Below are positions 26,236 through 35,411 of a stretch of 64,000 nucleotides of DNA, in pieces (within the stretch, counting starts at the first letter, position 1; every line of letters begins with the position of its first letter). Made by a program: the position numbers and the translations under genes. Where the stretch lies: assembly GCF_000009765.2 (NCBI RefSeq), contig NC_003155.5:2790001-2854000 (forward strand), given 5' to 3'. This DNA comes from Streptomyces avermitilis MA-4680 = NBRC 14893. Its GTDB lineage: Bacteria > Actinomycetota > Actinomycetes > Streptomycetales > Streptomycetaceae. Under the pieces are notes generated by a model that saw nothing but the letters and a program-made list of their open reading frames with translations, did no database searches and had not been told where the DNA came from.

Positions 26236-27456
26236 ATGACCAGCACCACCACCGCCACCACCGACACCCTGCGCTTCGCGACCGCCGGTTCCGTCGACGA
26301 CGGCAAGTCCACGCTGGTCGGGCGTCTGCTGCACGACTCCAAGTCGGTCCTCGCGGACCAGCTGGAGGCCGTGGAGCAGGTGTCGCGCAGCCGCGGCCAG
26401 GACGCTCCCGACCTGGCCCTCCTCACCGACGGCCTGCGCGCCGAACGCGAGCAGGGCATCACCATCGACGTGGCGTACCGCTACTTCGCGACCGCGCGCC
26501 GCCGGTTCATCCTCGCCGACACCCCCGGCCATGTTCAGTACACCCGCAACATGGTCACCGGCGCCTCCACCGCCGACCTGGCCGTCATCCTGGTGGACGC
26601 CCGCAACGGCGTCATCGAGCAGACCCGCCGGCACGCCGCCGTCGCCGCGCTGCTGCGCGTCCCGCACATCGTGCTCGCGGTGAACAAGATGGATCTCGTC
26701 GGGTACGAGGAGAAGGAGTTCGACCGGATCGTCGAGGACTTCGCGGGCCACGCGGCGGAGCTGGACCTGCCCGGCTTCACTCCCGTCCCGGTGTCCGCGC
26801 TGTGCGGCGACAACGTGGTCGAGCGCTCGGCGCACATGGACTGGTACGCGGGCCCGGCGCTCCTCGACCTCCTGGAGACGGTCCCGGTCGGCGCCGAGTC
26901 GGCCGGCGCCCCGGCCCGCTTCCCGGTGCAGTACGTGATCCGGCACGACGGGGTCCGCCACTACGCGGGCCAGTTGGTGTCGGGCTCACTGCGGGTCGGC
27001 GACCGGGTGACCGTCCACCCGTCCGGCGAGACCTCCGAGATCACCGGCATCGACGTGCTCGGCACAACGGCGCGGGCGGCGTACGCGCCGCAGTCGCTGA
27101 CCCTGCGCCTGGCCGGACAGCGGGACATAGCGCGGGGCGACATGATCACCGCCGGCCCCGACGCTCCCGAGCTCACGCGGGACGTCCGGGCGGCCGTCTG
27201 CCATCTGGCCGACCGCCCGCTGCGCATCGGCGACCGGGTGCTGGTCAAGCACACGACGCGGACGGTGAAGGCACTGGTCAAGGACCTGGCCGGCGCGACC
27301 GAGCTGACCGCGAACGACCTCGGCAGGATCGCCCTCCGCACGGCCGAGCCCCTGGCCCTGGACGACTACGCCCGGGTGCGCCGCACGGGCGCCTTCCTGC
27401 TGGTCGACCCGGCGGACGGCGCGACCCTGACCGCCGGGATGGCAGACCTGTCGTAG
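26236..27456 (+). CDS. cysN: Sulfate adenylyltransferase subunit 1 (GTPase) CysN
   Basis: The 406-residue EF-Tu-like GTPase has all G motifs: GSVDDGKSTLVGRLLHDSK (G1), DTPGHVQYTRNM (G3) and NKMDLVGYEE (G4), then two beta-barrel domains. It ends without a fused APS kinase domain, matching the separate cysC. GTP hydrolysis drives APS formation by CysD. It is the last gene of the sulfation operon and is convergent with the aryl-CoA monooxygenase gene 24 bp away, with no obvious terminator between them. Confidence 0.96.
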   Translation: MTSTTTATTDTLRFATAGSVDDGKSTLVGRLLHDSKSVLADQLEAVEQVSRSRGQDAPDLALLTDGLRAEREQGITIDVAYRYFATARRRFILADTPGHVQYTRNMVTGASTADLAVILVDARNGVIEQTRRHAAVAALLRVPHIVLAVNKMDLVGYEEKEFDRIVEDFAGHAAELDLPGFTPVPVSALCGDNVVERSAHMDWYAGPALLDLLETVPVGAESAGAPARFPVQYVIRHDGVRHYAGQLVSGSLRVGDRVTVHPSGETSEITGIDVLGTTARAAYAPQSLTLRLAGQRDIARGDMITAGPDAPELTRDVRAAVCHLADRPLRIGDRVLVKHTTRTVKALVKDLAGATELTANDLGRIALRTAEPLALDDYARVRRTGAFLLVDPADGATLTAGMADLS

Positions 27457-27479
27457 GAGCCCGAGCCCGTTCGACGCCC

Positions 27480-29747
27480 TCAGGTCCCCAGTGTCAGCCG
27501 GGGCTTGGGGGCGTCCGTGCGGCCGGACTGCGGGCGCCGGCTGCCTGCCCGGTAGGGCGCGGGCCAGACGACACCCGGCCCCGTGTAGCCCTGCTCGGCC
27601 GCCGCGTGCAGGGTCCAGTGCGGGTCGTAGAGGTGCGGCCGGGCGAGCGCGCACAGATCCGTACGCCCGGCGAGGATCAGCGAGTTGACGTCGTCCCAGG
27701 AGGAGATCGCGCCGACGGCGATGACCGGGACGCCGGCCTCGCCGCGGATCCGGTCCGCGTACGGCGTCTGGTACGAGCGCCCGTACGCGGGCTGTTCGTC
27801 GGCGACCACCTGCCCGGTCGACACGTCGATCGCGTCGGCGCCGTGCGCGGCGAAGGCGCGGGCGATCTCGACGGCGTCCTCGGCCGTGGTGCCGCCCTCG
27901 GCCCAGTCGGTCGCCGATATGCGGACCGTCATGGGCCGCTCCTCCGGCCAGACGGAGCGTACGGCGTCGAAGACCTCGAGCGGGAAGCGGAGTCTGCGCG
28001 CGAGGCTTCCGCCGTACGCGTCGGTGCGGTGGTTGGTCAGCGGGGAGAGGAAGCCGGAGAGCAGGTAACCGTGGGCGCAATGGAGTTCGAGGAGGTCGAA
28101 GCCGCTGCGGGCGGCCCGCCAGGCGGCGTCCGTGAACTGCTCCCGGATGTCGGTGAGCTGAGCACGGGACAACGCGCGGGGCGTCTGGCTCCCCGGCTTG
28201 TACGGCAGCGGAGAGGCGGCCACCAGCGGCCAGTTGCCCTCCTCCAGCGGCTCGTCGATGCCCTCCCACATCAGCTTGGTGCTTCCCTTGCGTCCGGAGT
28301 GGCCGAGCTGCACGCCGATCCCGACGCCCGGCGCCCGGGTGTGCACGAAGTCGGTGATCCGCCGCCATGCCTCGGCCTGCCGTCCGGTGTAGATCCCGGC
28401 GCAGCCCGGTGTGATCCGGCCCTCGCGGCTGACACACACCATCTCGGTCATCACCAGGCCGGCCCCGCCGAGGGCCCGCGCGCCCAGGTGGACCAGGTGG
28501 AAGTCGCCGGGGACACCGTCCACCGCCGCGTACATGTCCATCGGTGACACCACGACCCGGTTGCGCAGGGTCAGTCCGCGCAGCCGGAACGGGGTGAACA
28601 TCGGCGGGGTGCCGGACGGGCAGCCGAACTCGCGCTCCACGGCCTCGGTGAAGTGGGCGTCGCGCAGCCGCAGGTTGTCGTGGGTGACACGGCGGCTGCG
28701 GGTGAGCAGGTTGAAGGCGAACTGCCGGGAGGGCCGGCCGAGGTACAGCCCGATGTTCTCGAACCACTCCAGGCTGGCCCGGGCCGCGCGCTGGGTGGAG
28801 GCGACGACGGGCCGCCGCTCCTGCTCGTACGCGGCCAGGGCCTCGGGCAGCCCCGGCTGTTCCTCCAGGCAGGCCGCCAGCGCCAGCGCGTCCTCGACGG
28901 CGAGCTTCGTGCCGGAGCCGATGGAGAAGTGGGCGGTGTGCGCGGCATCGCCGAGGAGGACCAGATTGCCGTGCGACCAGCGTTCGTTGACGACCGTGCG
29001 GAAGTGGGTCCAGGCCGACTTGTTGGACCGGAGGGATCGTCCGCCCAGCGCGTCCGCGAAGATCTTGGCGCACCGCTCGACGGACTCCCGCTCGTCCAGC
29101 TCGGCGAACCCGGCCGCCTGCCACACCTCTTCGCGCATCTCGACGATGACGGTGGAGGCGTCGGCCGCATAGGGATAGCCGTGCAGCTGGAGCACGCCGT
29201 GCTCGGTCTCGGCGATCTCGAAGCGGAACGCGTCGAAGGCGAAGTCGGCGGCGAGCCAGATGTAGCGGCAGCGGTGCGTCTCGACGGAGGGCCGGAAGGC
29301 CTCCGCATACGCCTCGCGGGTGCTGCTGTGCACCCCGTCCGCGGCGATGACGAGGTCGTACGTCTCCGTGAGCCACGCGGGGTACGGCGCCTCGGTACCG
29401 AAGCGCAGCTCCACACCGAGCGAGCGGCACCGCTCGTGCAGGATCCCGAGGAGCCGCTGCCTGCCGAGCGCGGCGAAGCCGTGGCCGCCGGAGGTGTGGC
29501 GTACGCCGCGGTGCACGATGTCGATGTCGTCCCAGCGCACGAACTCGTCCCTGAGGGCCGCGTACACCACCGGGTCCGCGTGTTCGATGCCGCCGAGGGT
29601 CTCGTCGGAGAGGACGACACCGAAGCCGAAGGTGTCGTCGGGCGCGTTGCGCTCCCAGACGGTGACCTCGCGGGACGGGTCGAGACGCTTCAGCAGCGCT
29701 GCCGCGTACAGGCCCCCGGGGCCGCCTCCGACGACCGCGACCCGCAT
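27480..29747 (-). CDS. Two-domain FAD monooxygenase / old-yellow-enzyme fusion (2-aminobenzoyl-CoA monooxygenase/reductase-like)
   Basis: The 755-residue protein joins a class A flavin monooxygenase (GGGPGGLYAAALLKRLDP at residue 7; VIAADGVHSSTREAYAE near 130; GDAAHTAHFSIGSGTKLAVEDA near 275) to a C-terminal old-yellow-enzyme FMN reductase starting near residue 390 (FTPFRLRGLTLRNRVVVSPMDMY; ELHCAHGYLLSGFLSPLTN; RTDLCALARPHLYDPHW). This exact fusion is known in 2-aminobenzoyl-CoA monooxygenase/reductase, which hydroxylates and reduces the ring of anthraniloyl-CoA; salicylyl-CoA 5-hydroxylases are close relatives of the first domain. The RidA, ligase and hydratase genes nearby fit the anthraniloyl-CoA assignment. 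It lies 2 bp after the hydratase gene. Confidence 0.88.
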   Translation of the reverse strand: MRVAVVGGGPGGLYAAALLKRLDPSREVTVWERNAPDDTFGFGVVLSDETLGGIEHADPVVYAALRDEFVRWDDIDIVHRGVRHTSGGHGFAALGRQRLLGILHERCRSLGVELRFGTEAPYPAWLTETYDLVIAADGVHSSTREAYAEAFRPSVETHRCRYIWLAADFAFDAFRFEIAETEHGVLQLHGYPYAADASTVIVEMREEVWQAAGFAELDERESVERCAKIFADALGGRSLRSNKSAWTHFRTVVNERWSHGNLVLLGDAAHTAHFSIGSGTKLAVEDALALAACLEEQPGLPEALAAYEQERRPVVASTQRAARASLEWFENIGLYLGRPSRQFAFNLLTRSRRVTHDNLRLRDAHFTEAVEREFGCPSGTPPMFTPFRLRGLTLRNRVVVSPMDMYAAVDGVPGDFHLVHLGARALGGAGLVMTEMVCVSREGRITPGCAGIYTGRQAEAWRRITDFVHTRAPGVGIGVQLGHSGRKGSTKLMWEGIDEPLEEGNWPLVAASPLPYKPGSQTPRALSRAQLTDIREQFTDAAWRAARSGFDLLELHCAHGYLLSGFLSPLTNHRTDAYGGSLARRLRFPLEVFDAVRSVWPEERPMTVRISATDWAEGGTTAEDAVEIARAFAAHGADAIDVSTGQVVADEQPAYGRSYQTPYADRIRGEAGVPVIAVGAISSWDDVNSLILAGRTDLCALARPHLYDPHWTLHAAAEQGYTGPGVVWPAPYRAGSRRPQSGRTDAPKPRLTLGT

Positions 29748-29749
29748 GG

Positions 29750-30577
29750 CTATCGCCCCTGCCACTTCGGCGGCCGCTTCTCGGTGAAGGCCGCGTGGAA
29801 CTCGGCGTAGTCCGCGCCGTTCATCAGCAGCGCCTGGGTCGCGGCGTCGAGTTCGACGGAGGCGGCGAGCGGCATGTCCAGCTCGGCGGTGAGCAGGGCC
29901 TTCGTCTGGGCGTACGCGAGCGCGGGGCCCTCGGCGAGCCGGCGGGCCAGGGTCCGGGCGGCGTCGTCGGCGTGGCCCTCGTCGGTCAGCTCGCTGATCA
30001 GCCCGATGCGTTCGGCCTCGGGCGCGCGGACCGGTTCGCCGAGCATGAGGAGCCGGGTGGCGTGGCCGAGTCCGACGACCCGGGGCAGCAGATAGGCGGC
30101 GCCCATGTCGCCGCCGGACAGTCCGACGCGGGTGAAGAGGAAGGCGAAGCGCGCGGAGGGGTCGGCCACCCGGAAGTCGGCGGCCAGGGCGAGCACGGCC
30201 CCGGCTCCCGCGGCCACCCCGTGCACGGCCGCGATCACCGGGAACGGGCACTCGCGCACCGCCCGCACCACCTGGCCGGTCATCCGGTTGAAGTCGAGGA
30301 GCTGGGCGGTATCCATGGCCAGGGTCGCGCCGATGATCTCGTCGACGTCGCCGCCGGAGCAGAAGCCGCGCCCCTCACCGGCCAGCACCAGGGCACGTAC
30401 GGACTTCTCGCGGGACAGCTCGGCGAGCAGGTCGCGCAGATCGGCGTAGGCGCCGAAGGTGAGCGCGTTGAGCTTCTCGGGGCGGGCCAGGGTGACGGTG
30501 GCGACCCCGTCCGCGATCTCGACCCCGAGGTGTTTCCAGTCGGGGGTGCGGGCGGCGGAACCGGTGAAGGGACTCAT
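29750..30577 (-). CDS. Enoyl-CoA hydratase/isomerase family protein
   Basis: The 275-residue crotonase-fold protein shows ALVLAGEGRGFCSGGDVDEI near residue 62 (oxyanion hole), AAVHGVAAGAGAVLALAADFRVA near 118, and a family-typical C-terminal FTEKRPPKW. Catalytic acidic residues are present as Asp in SGGDMGAAYLLPR, with Gly in place of one of the usual Glu positions, so a ring-hydrolysing or isomerase variant is possible. It is the first gene of the leftward operon with the monooxygenase and would act in the later steps of aryl-CoA breakdown. Confidence 0.9.
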   Translation of the reverse strand: MSPFTGSAARTPDWKHLGVEIADGVATVTLARPEKLNALTFGAYADLRDLLAELSREKSVRALVLAGEGRGFCSGGDVDEIIGATLAMDTAQLLDFNRMTGQVVRAVRECPFPVIAAVHGVAAGAGAVLALAADFRVADPSARFAFLFTRVGLSGGDMGAAYLLPRVVGLGHATRLLMLGEPVRAPEAERIGLISELTDEGHADDAARTLARRLAEGPALAYAQTKALLTAELDMPLAASVELDAATQALLMNGADYAEFHAAFTEKRPPKWQGR

Positions 30578-30645
30578 GACGTGCGGCCTCCTCGGGCGGG
30601 GGCGGCTGTCGGTGCCGGACTCTCCTCGAAGTTATCACTGATTTG

Positions 30646-30658
30646 TGACTGTCGTCAC
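30646..30658. promoter_or_regulatory. Candidate operator TGACTGTCGTCAC (site 2)
   Basis: This 13-mer is identical to the one between the acyl-CoA dehydrogenase and CoA ligase genes. It sits 69 bp upstream of the hydratase start, inside a local AT-richer stretch (TTATCACTGATTTG) expected of a promoter. Confidence 0.55.
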
Positions 30659-30854
30659 GACCGCGCGATAGCTGTGTCCCGGCGTGCCGGACGCCGTCAC
30701 CGAGTCACGGCTTCTCGATAGCCCGGTAACGGCGGGCACAGCCGGGCGCGGCGGGTCGTTCGCGTGGGTACGCCGTCGGTGGCGGGGCGAAGGTTCCGCT
30801 GCGGGCCCGGCGAGCACCTCTGTCCGGGTGCGCCGTACCATTCCTGATGTTGAA

Positions 30855-30870
30855 AGCAGGACAGCCTGCT
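30855..30870 (+). promoter_or_regulatory. Small hairpin directly before the ATP-binding protein start
   Basis: AGCAGG and CCTGCT pair around an ACAG loop, ending 2 bp before the ATG. AGCAGGA is the only purine-rich stretch available as a ribosome binding site, so folding would hide it. This is a possible translational control element or a coincidence. Confidence 0.3.
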
Positions 30871-30872
30871 CC

Positions 30873-31328
30873 ATGAACGGACCGACCTTGCACGAGCCCC
30901 CCACCCCGCCGGCCTCCTGGCGCGTCGCGCTGCCGCACACCGCCGCGGCCGTGCCCGTCGCCCGCGCCCTGGTCCGCTCGGCGCTGGCCGAGCTGAAGCA
31001 CTCGGCCGACAGCGACACCGCGGAGCTGCTCACCGCCGAGCTGGTGGCCAATGCCGTGGAACACACCGCGGGCGAGGGCCCGATCGAGCTGGTGGTCGAG
31101 CTGCTGCCGACCGGCTGCCAGGTCGAGGTGCACGACCCCGACCCGGCCCCGCCGGGCAACCTCACGGTCCCCGGCCCCCGCGAGGAGCCCGACCCCTGGC
31201 AGGAACACGGGCGCGGCCTCCTGCTGATCCGCGCCCTCAGCTCCGCCTGCGGCCATCGCCCCACGGGCTCGGGCAAGGCGGTGTGGTTCAGACTGCCTGT
31301 GATACCGCCTCAGCGTCGGTTCGCGTAG
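30873..31328 (+). CDS. HATPase_c-type ATP-binding protein (anti-sigma-like regulator)
   Basis: The 151-residue protein is a single GHKL ATPase domain: N-box ELVANAVEHTAGEG near residue 56 and G-box HGRGLLLIRAL near 114. Streptomyces encode dozens of such orphan domains; some are anti-sigma factors of the RsbW/SpoIIAB type, most have no known partner. No sigma or anti-anti-sigma gene is adjacent. Its 3' end overlaps the convergent permease gene by 41 bp. An upstream in-frame extension is open but has poor start context. Confidence 0.85.
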   Translation: MNGPTLHEPPTPPASWRVALPHTAAAVPVARALVRSALAELKHSADSDTAELLTAELVANAVEHTAGEGPIELVVELLPTGCQVEVHDPDPAPPGNLTVPGPREEPDPWQEHGRGLLLIRALSSACGHRPTGSGKAVWFRLPVIPPQRRFA

Positions 31329-32730
31329 CGGCCGCCGACTTCGCCAGCCGGGAGTTGCGACGCCCGTAGAGCGCGTACACCAGGCAGCCCGCCGCCAGGA
31401 AGGCGGCGAACTGGATCCAGGTCGTCCAGCCCGTCTCGTACATCAGATAGAGGCAGAAGCCGACGCCGAGCACCGGTATCACGGGGTAGAGCGGCACCCG
31501 GAAGCTGCGGGTGAGGCCCGGCTCGCGGCGCCTGAGCGCGATCACCGTGACATTGACCACGGCCATGATCGCGAGCGTGCCGATGGTGCACAGGTTGACC
31601 ACCGCGTCGAGCGACGCGAAGGCCGCCGGGACCGCGAAGACGAGCGCGACGAGCAGCGTGCCGGTGACCGGCGTCGAGGTCTTCGGCGAGACCCGCTCGA
31701 AGACGCGGGGCACGAGTCCGTCGCGGGCCATGGACATCAGGATGCGGGTCTGGCCGTACATCACCGCGAGCACCACCGAGGCGATGGCGACGACCGCGCC
31801 GAAGGCGATGACCGCGCCGCCGGCCGTGGAGCCGGTGACCTCGTTGACGACGTACGACAGCGCGGCGGGCCGACCGCCGACCTGGTCGCCGCCGATGGCA
31901 CCGATCGCGGCGAGTGCCACCGCGCAGTACAGGAGGGTGGCCAGGCCGAGGCAGACGAGGATCGCGATCGGGATGTCGCGGCGCGGGTTCCTGGCCTCCT
32001 CGCCGGCCGTGGTGATCGCGTCGAAGCCGATGTACGAGAAGAACGCGGCGGTGGTGCCCGCGCCGATGCCGCCGAGACCGGCGGGCGAGAACGGGGTGAG
32101 GTTGCCGTCCTTGAAGGCGCTGAACCCGATGGCGCAGAAGACGACCAGGATGGCGAGCTTCAGCACGGCCATGGCGGCGGTGGCCCGGGCGCTCTCGCGC
32201 ACACCACGCACCAGGAGGACCGAGGCGAGGGCGATCACGACGACGGCGGGGAGATTGATCACTCCGCCGTCGCCGGGGCCCGCGGACAGCGCGGCGGGCA
32301 GCTCCAGGCCGGTGAGACTGTCCAGGAGTTCGTTGACGTACTGACTCCAGCCGACCGCCACGGCCGAGACGGACACGCCGTACTCGAGCAGCAGACACCA
32401 GCCGACGAGAAAGGCCGTGCGCTCGCCGAGGCCCGCGTAGGCGAAGGAGTACGAGGACCCGGAGACCGGGATCGCGCCGCCCAGCTCCGCGAAGGCGAAG
32501 GCGGTGAAGACGCAGGTGATCGCGGCGAGAACGAAGGAGACCACGACGGCGGGGCCGGCCTGGGCGACCGAGTCGGACAGGCCGACGAAGATGCCGGTGC
32601 CGACGATGGCGCCGACGCCGAAGCAGATGAGCTGGAAGAGGCCCATGGTGCGCTTGAGGCCATGGCCTTCGAGGTCGGCGCCGGATTCGGCGACGAGCAG
32701 CTCGGGGGACTTGATGCGAAGTGCGGGCAT
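31288..32730 (-). CDS. APC-family cationic amino acid permease
   Basis: The 480-residue protein has 12-14 membrane segments and the CAT-type start GLKRTMGLFQLICFGVGAIVGTGIFVGLSD, with FFSYIGFDAITTAGEEARNPRRDIP near residue 235. It is the last gene downstream of arcA and the ornithine carbamoyltransferase gene on the same strand, so arginine or ornithine is the probable substrate. This matches an ArcD-like role, although ArcD antiporters belong to a different subfamily. Specificity is inferred from context. Confidence 0.87.
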   Translation of the reverse strand: MPALRIKSPELLVAESGADLEGHGLKRTMGLFQLICFGVGAIVGTGIFVGLSDSVAQAGPAVVVSFVLAAITCVFTAFAFAELGGAIPVSGSSYSFAYAGLGERTAFLVGWCLLLEYGVSVSAVAVGWSQYVNELLDSLTGLELPAALSAGPGDGGVINLPAVVVIALASVLLVRGVRESARATAAMAVLKLAILVVFCAIGFSAFKDGNLTPFSPAGLGGIGAGTTAAFFSYIGFDAITTAGEEARNPRRDIPIAILVCLGLATLLYCAVALAAIGAIGGDQVGGRPAALSYVVNEVTGSTAGGAVIAFGAVVAIASVVLAVMYGQTRILMSMARDGLVPRVFERVSPKTSTPVTGTLLVALVFAVPAAFASLDAVVNLCTIGTLAIMAVVNVTVIALRRREPGLTRSFRVPLYPVIPVLGVGFCLYLMYETGWTTWIQFAAFLAAGCLVYALYGRRNSRLAKSAAATRTDAEAVSQAV

Positions 32731-32926
32731 GGCGCGGTGGTGCTCTTTCCGGTGGTGCGGGTGCGACCAGAGGGGTGCCCCCGCCCGGGCGGAGCCGGGA
32801 GCTTGGGGGAAAGTCGCGCGACGGGCCGCGGAAGGGATGGCTCCGGGCCCGCCGAGGATCGTACGGGAATCAGGTCCCGCGAGGTGCCCGAGGTGACAGG
32901 CGTCGCACGACAGGTGCGGCCGTGGC

Positions 32927-33934
32927 TCAGGCGAGGGTGGCGACCAGGACCGCCTTGATGGTGTGCATCCGGTTCTCCGCCTCGTCGAAGACGACCGAGT
33001 GCGCGGACTCGAAGACCTCGTCGGTGACTTCGAGGGAGGTCAGCCCGTGCCGCGCGTGGATCTCACGGCCGATGTCGGTGCCGAGGTCGTGGAAGGCCGG
33101 CAGGCAGTGCAGGAACTTCACGTCGTCGTTGCCGGTGGCGCGCAGCACGTCCATCGTCACGGCGTAGGGGCCGAGCAGCCCTATGCGCTCGTCCCAGACC
33201 TCCTTGGGCTCCCCCATCGACACCCAGACGTCGGTGGCGACGAAGTCCGCGCCGCGCACGCCCTCCTTCACGTCCTCGGTGAGCGTGATGCGGGCGCCGG
33301 ACGCGACGGCGAGCTGCTGAGCCACCTCGACGATCGTCTCGTCGGGCCACAGCAGCCGGGGCGCGACGATCCGGACGTCCATGCCGAGCAGGGCGCCCGT
33401 GACGAGGTAGGAGTTGCCCATGTTGTAGCGGGCGTCGCCGAGGTAGGCGTAGGCGATCTCGGTCAGCGGCTTGTCGCTGTGCTCGGTCATGGTGAGCGCG
33501 TCGGCGAGCATCTGGGTGGGGTGCCACTCGTCGGTGAGGCCGTTGTAGACAGGGACTCCGGCGTGCGCGGCGAGCTCCTCGACGACGCCCTGGCCGTGGC
33601 CGCGATACTCGATGCCGTCGAACATGCGACCGAGTACGCGTGCCGTGTCCTTGACCGACTCCTTGTGCCCGATCTGCGAGCCCGCCGGGTCGAGGTACGT
33701 CGTGGAGGCACCCTGGTCGGCCGCGGCCACCTCGAACGCGCAGCGCGTACGCGTCGACGTCTTCTCGAACACGAGCGCGATGTTGCGGCCCCGCAGATAC
33801 AGCGTCTCCGTCCGGGCCTTCTTGGCGGCCTTCAGCTCGGCGGCCAGCTCGAGCAGCCCGCGGAACTCCTCCGCGGTGAAATCCAGCTCCTTGAGGAAAT
33901 GGCGGCCGGCGAGGGCGGTCGGGACTGTCGCCAT
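32927..33934 (-). CDS. arcB: Ornithine carbamoyltransferase
   Basis: The 335-residue protein has the carbamoyl phosphate motif STRTRCAFE near residue 56, [11 protein letters not shown] near 142, and the ornithine-site HCLPAFHD near 276. Next to arginine deiminase it most likely works in the catabolic direction (ArcB). An anabolic ArgF role cannot be excluded because no carbamate kinase gene is visible here. The 196-bp gap to the permease gene contains a GC-rich segment with CCGGGAGC/GCTTGGGG words and no gene. Confidence 0.93.
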   Translation of the reverse strand: MATVPTALAGRHFLKELDFTAEEFRGLLELAAELKAAKKARTETLYLRGRNIALVFEKTSTRTRCAFEVAAADQGASTTYLDPAGSQIGHKESVKDTARVLGRMFDGIEYRGHGQGVVEELAAHAGVPVYNGLTDEWHPTQMLADALTMTEHSDKPLTEIAYAYLGDARYNMGNSYLVTGALLGMDVRIVAPRLLWPDETIVEVAQQLAVASGARITLTEDVKEGVRGADFVATDVWVSMGEPKEVWDERIGLLGPYAVTMDVLRATGNDDVKFLHCLPAFHDLGTDIGREIHARHGLTSLEVTDEVFESAHSVVFDEAENRMHTIKAVLVATLA

Positions 33935-34043
33935 GGGGGCGCTCCAGGGTTAACAGGGGGACGAGGACGAAGACGCGTGGAAGTCTATACGACATCCCAC
34001 ATTTCTATGCGGACGGGCTTTCGGGCCGCCCCGGCCGGCGGCG

Positions 34044-35273
34044 CTACCCGGGCACGGCGTCCCGCTCCACCGGACAGCTCATACAGCGCGGCCCGCCGCG
34101 CCCCCGCCCCAGTTCGCTGCCCGGGATCTCTATCACCTCGATGCCCTGCTTGCGCAGATGCGTGTTGGTGGTCGAGTTGCGCTCGTACGCGACCACGACG
34201 CCCGGCTCGACCGCGAGGACGTTGCAGCCGTCGTCCCACTGTTCGCGCTCGGCCGCGTGCACGTCCTGCGTGGCGGTCAGGACGCGGATCTCACCGAGCC
34301 CGAGCGCGGCGGCGATCGCGCGGTGCATGTGCTCCGGCGGGTGGTCGGTGACCTTCAGCTCCTTCTCCCCGACGCCCGGCTCGATGGTGTACGAGCGGAG
34401 CATGCCGAGCCCCGCGTACTGGGTGAAGGTGTCGCCGTCGACCATCGTCATCACGGTGTCCAGGTGCATGAACGCCCGCCGCTTGGGCATGTCGAGCGCC
34501 ACGATGGTGCGCGCGGACCCGGCCGCGAACAGCTTGTGCGCGAGCATCTCGACGGCCTGCGGCGTCGTCCGCTCGCTCATGCCGATGAGCACGGCGCCGT
34601 TGCCGATGACGAGGACGTCCCCGCCCTCGATGGTGCAGGGGTAGTCCGCCTGCCCTTCGGACCAGACATGGAAGGCCTCGTCCCGGAAGAGCGGGTGGTG
34701 CCGGTAGATCGCCTCGAAGTGCACGGTTTCACGCTGCCGCGCGGGCCAGCGCATGGCGTTGATGGAGACCCCGTCGTAGATCCAGGCGGAGGTGTCCCGG
34801 GTGAAGAGGTGGTTGGGCAGCGGACCGAGCAGGAAGTCGTCGAGGTCCATCACATGGAAGCGCACGGAGACGGGCTCGGGGTGCGCCTCCAGGAACTCCC
34901 GCTTGGTCATGCCGCCGACCAGCGCGGCGGCCAGGTCCGGGGCGGGCAGGGTCTCGAAGGCGGCCCGCAGATGGTCGGTGGCGAGCGGCCCGTACTCCTT
35001 CTCGTCGAAGACCCGGTCCAGCACGAGCGTCCTGGCGGCCGGGATGTCCAGCGCCTCGGTGAGCAGGTCGCCGAAGAGGTGGACGGCGACACCGCGGTCG
35101 CGCAGCACGTCCGCGAACCCGTCGTGCTCCGCGCGGGCCCGGCGCACCCACAGCACGTCGTCGAAGAGGAGGGCGTCCTTGTTGCTGGGGGTGAGCCTTT
35201 TGAGCTCGAGATCAGGCCGGTGCAGGATGACGCGGCGCAGCCGCCCGGCTTCGGAGTCGACATGCAGTCCCAT
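34044..35273 (-). CDS. arcA: Arginine deiminase
   Basis: The 409-residue protein has the deiminase fold with the Arg-binding [19 protein letters not shown] start, [14 protein letters not shown] near residue 158, catalytic His in [10 protein letters not shown] near 269, and nucleophile Cys in [11 protein letters not shown] at the C-terminus. It converts arginine to citrulline and ammonia. GGAGG lies right before the ATG. It heads the arcA, carbamoyltransferase, permease row; the promoter should lie in the 138-bp divergent gap to the SPFH gene. Confidence 0.96.
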   Translation of the reverse strand: MGLHVDSEAGRLRRVILHRPDLELKRLTPSNKDALLFDDVLWVRRARAEHDGFADVLRDRGVAVHLFGDLLTEALDIPAARTLVLDRVFDEKEYGPLATDHLRAAFETLPAPDLAAALVGGMTKREFLEAHPEPVSVRFHVMDLDDFLLGPLPNHLFTRDTSAWIYDGVSINAMRWPARQRETVHFEAIYRHHPLFRDEAFHVWSEGQADYPCTIEGGDVLVIGNGAVLIGMSERTTPQAVEMLAHKLFAAGSARTIVALDMPKRRAFMHLDTVMTMVDGDTFTQYAGLGMLRSYTIEPGVGEKELKVTDHPPEHMHRAIAAALGLGEIRVLTATQDVHAAEREQWDDGCNVLAVEPGVVVAYERNSTTNTHLRKQGIEVIEIPGSELGRGRGGPRCMSCPVERDAVPG

Positions 35274-35348
35274 GCCTCCATCCTGACCATTCGGGCGCGT
35301 GTTCACCCGTCGGTTGTGAGGACCCGCAGCACTTGATTTCGTCCCCTT

Positions 35349-35377
35349 GACGATAACCGGCATGAACGATTATCGTC
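35349..35377. promoter_or_regulatory. Inverted repeat GACGATAA-N13-TTATCGTC in the arcA/SPFH divergent region
   Basis: Eight-bp perfect arms are separated by 13 bp, and the right arm itself lies in a smaller palindrome (ACGAT-T-ATCGT). The spacing and the local AT content suggest a dimeric regulator site that could control both divergent genes. It does not look like an ArgR box. Confidence 0.5.
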
Positions 35378-35411
35378 GTAGTGACGAAAATACGGAGGGG
35401 GTCCACCACAC

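Noticed and set aside
22203..27456. Mobile element insertion boundaries around the sulfation cassette
   Set aside because: I found no transposase, integrase, tRNA attachment site or flanking direct repeat; GC content matches the surroundings.
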